From assembly GCA_002422345.1 (NCBI GenBank), contig DIUL01000096.1, forward strand, positions 11,457 through 48,163: a stretch of 36,707 nucleotides of DNA, written 5' to 3'. The notes under the pieces are model-generated. The model ran no database searches, was not told the DNA's origin, and saw only the letters and a list, made by a program, of their open reading frames with translations. Made by a program: the position numbers and the translations under genes. This stretch comes from Acetobacteraceae bacterium UBA6159. GTDB taxonomy: Bacteria > Pseudomonadota > Alphaproteobacteria > Acetobacterales > Acetobacteraceae. Shown in pieces: positions 31,636-36,707 of the stretch (position 1 is the first letter of the stretch; every line of letters starts with the position of its first letter).

Positions 31636-32379
31636 TCATGTGTGGCACTTTTCGGAGCTTACCGGATTTTCCGTCCCGTCCATGGCGGGATCGGCGGATG
31701 TCTCGGATTCGTCATGATGCGCCGCAAGGCGCAGCGTCGCCGCGGCGAAGGCGCGGGTGATGCCACCGCCCTCGGCCAATTGCGCGTCATCCAGCCGAGC
31801 GACGGCGTCCCGCAGGGCGGCGGGCGTGCGCGGCAGGCGCAGAAGCAGCCAGTCCCGCAGCGCCAGAGAGACGGGCAATTGCCGTTCGGCCAGCAGCCGG
31901 ACCAGCAGGTCGCGCAGCAGGGCATCGTCGGGACGGCGGATTTCGACCGCGACGATCGCCCGCAGGCGGCTCGCCAGGTCGGGCAGCCGGACCGGCCAGC
32001 GCGAGGGCGGGTCGGCGGCGGCCAGCAGCACGGGCACCGCCCCCTCCCGGCAGGCATTCAGCAGATGCAGCAGGGCGGCTTCCTCGGCCGGCGAATCGGC
32101 GTCGTCCACGGCGACTCCGGCGGAACCGGGCGGGGGCGGCACACCGACCAGGTCGCGGCCGTGATACAGATGGGCGCCGGTGCGGCGGCACCAGATATGC
32201 AGCAAATGGGTCTTACCCGTCCCTCCCCCGCCCCATAGCGCCAGGCGCCGGTCGGGCCAGTCGGCGGTGCGGTCGAGCCAGGCCAGTGCCTCCTGGTTCG
32301 AGGCCGCGGGCAGGAAGTCATCCGTCGCGTAGTCCGGCCGGTGCGGAAACGGGAAGGCAAGCTGGCGCCCCGCGGTCAT
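31636..32379 (-). CDS. hdaA: HdaA/DnaA-homologous ATPase, regulator of DnaA inactivation
   Basis: A 247-residue AAA+ protein, the length and location of HdaA. Near the N-terminus QLAFPF (Q6-F11) resembles the beta-clamp-binding hexapeptide of Hda proteins. Walker A is GGGGTGKTH at residues 50-58, and Walker B VAVDDAD around 89-95. Hda with the DNA-loaded clamp triggers ATP hydrolysis by DnaA after initiation. The DNA-binding domain IV of DnaA is absent. Its stop overlaps a ppk start codon. It follows the AI-2E permease gene by 13 bp. Confidence 0.9.
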   Translation of the reverse strand: MTAGRQLAFPFPHRPDYATDDFLPAASNQEALAWLDRTADWPDRRLALWGGGGTGKTHLLHIWCRRTGAHLYHGRDLVGVPPPPGSAGVAVDDADSPAEEAALLHLLNACREGAVPVLLAAADPPSRWPVRLPDLASRLRAIVAVEIRRPDDALLRDLLVRLLAERQLPVSLALRDWLLLRLPRTPAALRDAVARLDDAQLAEGGGITRAFAAATLRLAAHHDESETSADPAMDGTENPVSSEKCHT

Positions 32380-32392
32380 TGGAAGAAGACGA

Positions 32393-33553
32393 TCATGGGC
32401 GGGCCGGCGGGTCCAGATAGAGCGAGCTGCTCAGATAGCGGCGCAGCCAGAAGCGGCACAACACGCCGATCGTCGCCGCCACCGGCACGGCCAGCATGAC
32501 CCCCAGGAAACCAAAGGCCGCGGCGCCGGCGAACAAAGCGAAGATGACCCAGACCGCCGGGAGTTCCACCCGGTCGCCCAGGAAGCGCGGATACAGGACA
32601 TAGCCTTCGAGGATATGGCCGATCACCAGTACGCCGCCGACCAGGGTCACGCCGCGCCAGTCCGGGAACTGCGCCAGCGCCAGTCCCAGCGACGTCAACG
32701 CGCCCGAGATCGAGCCGACATAGGGGATGAAGGACAGGATGCCGGCAGACAGCCCGACCACCAGCCCGAGATCGAGCCCCACCATCGTCAGCCCGAAGGC
32801 ATAGAACAGCGCCAGGATCATGCAGCACATCGCCTGCCCGCGCACCCAGGCGGAGAGGATGCGGTCGACCTCGGTCGCCTGTGCCCGAATGACATCGCGG
32901 TAGCGCAGCGGCAGCCAGGAATCGACCCGCTCGATCACCACCTGCCAGTCGCGCAGCAGATAGAACCCGACGACCGGCGTCACGACCGCGAGGCTGAGCA
33001 GGTTGAACAGCGCGAAGCCGCTGCCGATCAGGCCGGTGACGGTCGACAGCAGGACCCGCAGCATGGCGGCGGCCTGGCCCGCGATCAGCTCCCGTATCCG
33101 GTCGTTGACGACGTCGGAGCCGAAATGCTCCTGCAGGTCGGACAGGACGTTGCTGGCCCAGCCCTGCAGCAGGGTGGCGTATTGCGGGATGCGGAAGACC
33201 AGCAGCCCGACCTGCGCGATCAGCAGCGGATACAGCAGCAGGGCGAACATCAGCACGCCCAACAGCAGGGCGAAGATCATGAACAGCGCCACGACGCCGC
33301 GCGGCAGGCCGAGGCGGGACAGGCGGGAGGTCGGCGGATCGAGCGCATAGGCGATCACCGCCGCCGCGACGAAGGGCGCCAGGATCGAGGCAAACAGATC
33401 GAGCGCGAGCCACAGCCCCACCAGCAGTCCGACGCCAAGGCCGATTCTCTGGGCGCGGGTGGGGCGGATCAGGGCGGCCGGATTTTCCTCCGGCGGGGTG
33501 GAAGGGGGCGTTGCGCGCGACGGGGCGCTAGCCACGCGCGGTCGACCAGACAT
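32393..33553 (-). CDS. AI-2E/PerM-family permease
   Basis: A 386-residue membrane protein of the AI-2E transporter (PerM, UPF0118) family with about eight segments. Family marks are PVVGFYLLRDW, the SAGILSFIPYVGSISG stretch and GHILEGYVLYPRFLGDRVELPAVW. Members have been linked to AI-2 export, ion transport or Na/H exchange, so the substrate is unknown. The N-terminal 35 residues are proline-rich and cytosolic. ATG 33553 lies within the preceding gene (26-bp overlap) and lacks a clear ribosome-binding site; a GTG at 33535 is also possible. Its place before hdaA is a conserved alphaproteobacterial arrangement. Confidence 0.88.
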   Translation of the reverse strand: MSGRPRVASAPSRATPPSTPPEENPAALIRPTRAQRIGLGVGLLVGLWLALDLFASILAPFVAAAVIAYALDPPTSRLSRLGLPRGVVALFMIFALLLGVLMFALLLYPLLIAQVGLLVFRIPQYATLLQGWASNVLSDLQEHFGSDVVNDRIRELIAGQAAAMLRVLLSTVTGLIGSGFALFNLLSLAVVTPVVGFYLLRDWQVVIERVDSWLPLRYRDVIRAQATEVDRILSAWVRGQAMCCMILALFYAFGLTMVGLDLGLVVGLSAGILSFIPYVGSISGALTSLGLALAQFPDWRGVTLVGGVLVIGHILEGYVLYPRFLGDRVELPAVWVIFALFAGAAAFGFLGVMLAVPVAATIGVLCRFWLRRYLSSSLYLDPPARP

Positions 33554-34091
33554 AGGCGGCGCCGGAGGCAAAGGTCGTGGCCGCGACCACCCAGGCCAGG
33601 CCCTGTGCGAGGTAGGGAATCGTCAGCTCGAACCCCGAGATCAGAAGGGTGGTGGCGATCAGCAGGATCTGGAAGACGGTGTTGAGCTTGGAGATATAGA
33701 GCGGCCGAATCTCGATCGGATGGCCGAGGACGGCGAGGACGATGACTCCCCCCACGATCACAAGGTCGCGGAACACCACCAGGATCGCCAGCCAGACCGG
33801 GATGACGCCGACTGCGGCGAGGGTGACATACATCGTGACCAGCAGGGTCTTGTCCGCCACCGGATCAAGAACAGCGCCGATCGCATTGCCGCCATAGCGG
33901 CGGGCGAGCCAGCCATCCACCGCATCGGACACGCCGGCTGCGACGAACAGGAAGAAGGCCTCGGCCAGGCGGTGTTCAAGGACGAGCCAGAACGCCAGAG
34001 GCACGGCACACAGGCGCGCGAAGGTGACGATATTGGGCAGCGTGAACACGACGCTGGACGTGCCGGAGGAGAATTGGGACCCGTCAGGCAT
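33528..34091 (-). CDS. CDP-alcohol phosphatidyltransferase, PgsA-like
   Basis: A 187-residue integral membrane enzyme of phospholipid synthesis. The CDP-alcohol phosphotransferase signature is present: D56, D59-G60, A63-R64, G72, D76 and D80. The spacing between A-R and G is seven residues, one fewer than in E. coli PgsA. It opens with FTLPNIVTFARL, the usual N-terminus of PgsA-type enzymes. It joins CDP-diacylglycerol to an alcohol, most likely glycerol-3-phosphate. ATG 34091 gives the normal length; the frame runs 28 codons further upstream to 34175. It heads the minus-strand unit through ppx and overlaps the permease gene. Confidence 0.88.
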   Translation of the reverse strand: MPDGSQFSSGTSSVVFTLPNIVTFARLCAVPLAFWLVLEHRLAEAFFLFVAAGVSDAVDGWLARRYGGNAIGAVLDPVADKTLLVTMYVTLAAVGVIPVWLAILVVFRDLVIVGGVIVLAVLGHPIEIRPLYISKLNTVFQILLIATTLLISGFELTIPYLAQGLAWVVAATTFASGAAYVWSTARG

Positions 34092-34580
34092 GGGAGGCCA
34101 TGCCGGTGAGGCGGATCGCCGCGGTTGCCTTGGGGGTTGGGCGTGAAGTAAGTTGGAACAAATGATGAACATCAAATGTCCCTGGGCGGGGGGCGTGGAA
34201 TTTCTTTGCTGGCCCTACCCCATGTCCGGTGAGGAAACGGGCAGGGGCAGATCGTCCGCGGAGGCGAGCGAAGGGTACCCCCTCGCCGTCATCCCCGGGC
34301 TTGTGCCGGTGATGATCGGTGCCGCGAAGCCGGCGACAACGCCCGTCGCCCCCCTTGCCCCGCTGCCGCGCTTTTTCACGACGGTCCAACCCCATGTCCG
34401 GTGAGAAATCCGCCCCACCCAGACCCGAAAAACCAGGCATCAGGGACCGGCTGGCATCCGGCATCACCGGCTGCCCGTTCGCCATTTCCCGGAGTGCGCC
34501 CTGACCCAACATTGCCATCCATCGGCGGCTTGTGGTTTGTGACCGCCTCAAACAACCCGCTTACCGTATTGAGGGCCGCC
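34092..34580. other. 489-bp divergent region between the PgsA-like gene and purM, with a direct repeat
   Basis: No gene is supported. It must contain promoters for both directions, but I found no convincing boxes. A 17-bp direct repeat lies at 34217-34233 and 34389-34405, enclosing GC-rich sequence. Open frames here extend purM upstream or run opposite and look like chance readings. Confidence 0.6.
34217..34405. repeat. 17-bp direct repeats 172 bp apart
   Basis: ACCCCATGTCCGGTGAG occurs exactly at 34217-34233 and 34389-34405. The interval has no recognisable gene or terminal inverted repeat. It may be two copies of a regulatory or dispersed sequence, or the ends of a small duplicated or inserted piece. 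Confidence 0.6.
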
Positions 34581-35660
34581 ATGACCAGTGCAGATCGCGA
34601 GCCTCCGGTCGCCGCGAACGGCCTCGACTACCGCTCCGCGGGCGTGGATATCGACGCCGGCGACGCGCTTGTCGAGGCGATCAAGCCCCTCGCCCGATCC
34701 ACCCGCCGTAGCGGCGTCATGGGGGGCCTCGGCGGCTTCGGCGCTCTGTTCGACCTGAAGGAAGCCGGGTTCAAGGACCCCGTCCTGGTGTCGTCCACCG
34801 ACGGGGTCGGCACCAAGCTGAAGATCGCCATCGACACCGGCATCCACGACACGGTCGGCATCGACCTGGTGGCGATGTGCGTCAACGACCTGGTGGTCCA
34901 GGGCGCCGAACCTTTGTTCTTTCTGGACTATTTCGCCACCGGCAAGCTCGACGTGACGCAGGCCCAGGCGGTGATCTCGGGCATCGCCGAGGGCTGCCGG
35001 CAGGCCGGCTGCGCCCTGGTCGGCGGCGAAACCGCCGAGATGCCAGGCATGTACGACAGCGGCGACTACGACCTGGCCGGCTTCGCCGTCGGCGCGGCGG
35101 AACGTGACGGGCTGCTGCCGACCGGAGTCGCGGCCGGCGACGCGGTCCTCGGGCTCGCAAGCACGGGCGTCCACTCCAACGGCTATTCCCTGGTCCGGCG
35201 CGTCGTCGCGGCGAGCGGCCTCGGCTGGAACGCCCCCGCCCCCTTCGCCCCCGGGCAGACGCTGGGCCAGGCGCTGATGACGCCCACGCGGATCTACGTG
35301 AAGTCCCTGTTGGCGCTGCACAAGGCCGGGCTGCTGAAGGCCGCCGCGCATATCACCGGCGGCGGGCTGGTGGGCAATCTGCCCCGCGTGCTGCCCGATG
35401 GGCTGGCCGCCGCCGTCACGACCGGCTGGCCGGTGCCGCCGGTCTTCGCCTGGCTGGCCCGCGCGGGCGGGATCGACCCGCGGGAGATGCTGCGGGTGTT
35501 CAACTGCGGCATCGGCATGGCCGTGGTCGTGACCGACGCCGAAGCCGCCACGCGCATCCTGACCGAGGCCGGGGAGACCGTCAGCCCCCTGGGCACCATC
35601 GTCGCCGCCGAGGGTGAGGCTTCGGTGCTGATCGACCCGCCTGCCGGCTGGCTGGCTTGA
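34581..35660 (+). CDS. purM: Phosphoribosylformylglycinamidine cyclo-ligase (AIR synthetase)
   Basis: A 359-residue PurM, which closes the imidazole ring in step five of purine synthesis, using ATP. Family marks are LDYRSAGVDIDAGDALVE, MGGLGGFGALFDL, the ATP-binding loop SSTDGVGTKLKIA, LVGGETAEMPGMY and GVHSNGYSLVR. ATG 34581 has GAGGG five bases upstream; the open frame extends 60 codons further without family features. It is followed 10 bp later by purN, which acts two steps earlier, the common alphaproteobacterial purM-purN pair. Confidence 0.97.
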   Translation: MTSADREPPVAANGLDYRSAGVDIDAGDALVEAIKPLARSTRRSGVMGGLGGFGALFDLKEAGFKDPVLVSSTDGVGTKLKIAIDTGIHDTVGIDLVAMCVNDLVVQGAEPLFFLDYFATGKLDVTQAQAVISGIAEGCRQAGCALVGGETAEMPGMYDSGDYDLAGFAVGAAERDGLLPTGVAAGDAVLGLASTGVHSNGYSLVRRVVAASGLGWNAPAPFAPGQTLGQALMTPTRIYVKSLLALHKAGLLKAAAHITGGGLVGNLPRVLPDGLAAAVTTGWPVPPVFAWLARAGGIDPREMLRVFNCGIGMAVVVTDAEAATRILTEAGETVSPLGTIVAAEGEASVLIDPPAGWLA

Positions 35661-35670
35661 GCATCCGCGC

Positions 35671-36312
35671 ATGAAACGCCGCGTCGCCATCCTGATCAGC
35701 GGTCGCGGGTCGAACATGGCGGCCCTGCTGGAGGCCGCGCGCGACCCCGCCTTCCCGGCCGAGATCGTCCTGGTGCTGTCGAACCGGCCCGACGCGGGCG
35801 GCTTGGCGGTCGCGGCGGCGGCCGGCGTGGCGACGGCGGCGGTGGATCACCGCCCGTCCAAGGGCGACCGCACCGAACATGAACGGGCGATCGACGCGGA
35901 ACTGCGGCGGGCGGGGGCCGAGATCGTGTGCCTCGCCGGCTATATGCGGCTGCTGACGCCGTTCCTGGTGGATGCGTGGGCCGGGCGGATGCTGAACATC
36001 CATCCCAGCCTGCTGCCCGCCTTCCCGGGGCTCGACACCCATGCGCGGGCGTTGGCCGCGGGGTCCAAGCTGCATGGCTGCACCGTGCACCTGGTGACGC
36101 AGGGAATGGATGAGGGGCCGATCCTCGCGCAGGCCGCTGTGCCCGTGCTGGCCGGCGATACCGAGGATGACCTGGCCGCACGCGTGCTGCGGCAGGAGCA
36201 TAGTTTGTATCCGGCCGCATTGGCCGCCTTCGCCCTGGGGCGCACGCCGGCGGCCCCGGATGCCACGGCGGCGCTGGCGAACCCCTTGCCGTGGCGCGGC
36301 GACCTGCCATAA
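35671..36312 (+). CDS. purN: Phosphoribosylglycinamide formyltransferase
   Basis: A 213-residue PurN that passes the formyl group of 10-formyl-tetrahydrofolate to glycinamide ribonucleotide. Key parts are the substrate loop ILISGRGSNMAALLEA, the catalytic stretch with N-x-H: MLNIHPSLLPAFPGLDTHARAL (read as two halves), and GCTVHLVTQGMDEGPILAQ with the catalytic aspartate. It is co-transcribed with purM. The C-terminal 25 residues are a low-complexity extension. Confidence 0.97.
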   Translation: MKRRVAILISGRGSNMAALLEAARDPAFPAEIVLVLSNRPDAGGLAVAAAAGVATAAVDHRPSKGDRTEHERAIDAELRRAGAEIVCLAGYMRLLTPFLVDAWAGRMLNIHPSLLPAFPGLDTHARALAAGSKLHGCTVHLVTQGMDEGPILAQAAVPVLAGDTEDDLAARVLRQEHSLYPAALAAFALGRTPAAPDATAALANPLPWRGDLP

Positions 36313-36353
36313 ATATCAACAACCCAGATCGAACAGAGAGCTTGAGACAACCC

Positions 36354-36512
36354 ATGGCCAATCACGGCAGCAGCACCTTCACTGGCCCGGAAACGCCCGA
36401 GGAACTCCTGGCGGACCGGCAGCGCATGTGGAACGGCTTCACGGTGGCCACGACGATCGCGACCGTCCTGTCGGTCGTGACGCTGATCCTGATGGGGGTC
36501 TTCCTGCTTTAA
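36354..36512 (+). CDS. aa3-type cytochrome c oxidase small subunit IV
   Basis: A 52-residue single-span protein: a polar N-terminus with ETPEELLADRQRMWNGF (residues 13-29), then one membrane segment (about 30-52, VATTIATVLSVVTLILMGVFLL). This matches the tiny bacterial aa3-type oxidase subunit IV that packs beside subunit I in alphaproteobacterial oxidases. ATG 36354 was chosen over an in-frame earlier start at 36291, which overlaps purN. It lies alone here, away from the other oxidase subunit genes, as is common in this group. Confidence 0.9.
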   Translation: MANHGSSTFTGPETPEELLADRQRMWNGFTVATTIATVLSVVTLILMGVFLL

Positions 36513-36531
36513 TCCATTGCCGGCGGAACCG

Positions 36532-36570
36532 GGACGTCGCCTGGATCGAAAGGTCCAGGCGCGTCCTTTT
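36532..36570 (+). terminator. Rho-independent terminator after the CoxIV gene
   Basis: GGACGTCGCCTGGA (36532-36545) pairs with TCCAGGCGCGTCC (36554-36566) with a one-base bulge, and TTTT follows at once. It is the clearest intrinsic terminator in the window. Confidence 0.8.
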
Positions 36571-36642
36571 GGCGTGTACGACGTGTGGCCTGGGCTGGCG
36601 AAGAACGTGGTGAATGAGCGGCATAAATCTTCAGCGAGAGGG

Positions 36643-36670
36643 TTGCGTTCGTCAAAGCCAGGTTCTAGAC
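36643..36670 (+). promoter_or_regulatory. Weak promoter candidate ahead of the tRNA
   Basis: TTGCGT at 36643-36648 and CTAGAC at 36665-36670, 16 bp apart, are the only plausible -35/-10 pair. The start would fall near the tRNA 5' end. Matches are weak. Confidence 0.22.
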
Positions 36671-36685
36671 AATGCCCCGCACGAA

Positions 36686-36707
36686 GCGGGCGTAGCTCAG
36701 GGGTAGA
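36686..36707 (+). tRNA. 5' end of a tRNA, probably tRNA-Gly, cut by the window edge
   Basis: The last 22 bases begin GCGGGCG and continue TAGCTCAGGGGTAGA, the acceptor stem and D-arm of a tRNA. Among alphaproteobacterial tRNAs this 5' end is typical of tRNA-Gly. The anticodon lies outside the window, so identity is provisional. Confidence 0.75.

Noticed and set aside
34092..34580. Purine-type riboswitch ahead of purM
   Set aside because: No conserved aptamer core could be recognised in the leader.
34401..34580. 60-codon N-terminal extension of PurM
   Set aside because: Lacks family features, contains half of the direct repeat, and ATG 34581 has a good ribosome-binding site.

Overview
This is GC-rich chromosomal DNA from an alphaproteobacterium, most likely Rhodospirillales, perhaps Acetobacteraceae. 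That placement is inferred from gene content and order, not from a search. The main clues are the block purN-purM / PgsA-like / AI-2E permease / hdaA / ppk / ppx, a 52-residue aa3-type cytochrome oxidase subunit IV, and several long GC-rich intergenic palindromes. The window ends inside a tRNA that starts at 36686.

Left part (1-11.9 kb): an accessory catabolic-looking region. It holds an MFS carrier, a lone GH19 endolysin-like protein, a three-domain ThDP enzyme, a chemoreceptor, a split ThDP decarboxylase of the ComD/ComE type, and a class III (formyl-CoA transferase-like) CoA transferase. Two PEP-CTERM-type exported proteins are interspersed; the first has a good sigma-54 promoter match. 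Between the CoA transferase and ridA lie decayed sequences: a RidA 3' fragment, an N-terminal gene stub and a frameshifted tail of a TcuA-like flavoprotein dehydrogenase. They are bracketed by two copies of an 88-bp palindrome.

Middle (11.9-19.9 kb): a minus-strand Dpp/Opp-type peptide ABC operon in the order binding protein, permease, permease, ATPase, ATPase, RidA-like protein. A second, Tat-exported binding protein is divergent from it. A sigma-54-like promoter match overlaps a palindrome upstream of the operon.

Middle-right (20.1-27.8 kb): a plus-strand run of a SnoaL/DUF4440 protein, PncC/CinA-C, a DjlA-like co-chaperone, an AmiD-like amidase, a Bcr/CflA exporter, a PuuD-like glutamine amidotransferase and an SDR without the usual catalytic Ser and Lys. 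These are followed by a convergent LLM-type flavin oxidoreductase and a Nudix hydrolase.

Right (27.8-36.7 kb): a conserved housekeeping block. On the minus strand are a PgsA-like enzyme, an AI-2E permease, hdaA, ppk and ppx, a single tight transcription unit joining replication control and polyphosphate metabolism. Divergent from it are purM and purN, then the CoxIV small subunit, a clear terminator and the truncated tRNA.

No prophage, transposase, CRISPR array or rRNA was found. The most interesting leads are the ThDP/CoA-transferase neighbourhood, the two sigma-54 promoter candidates, the duplicated palindrome plus ridA-3'-end scar, and catalytic-residue losses in the RidA-like and SDR proteins.
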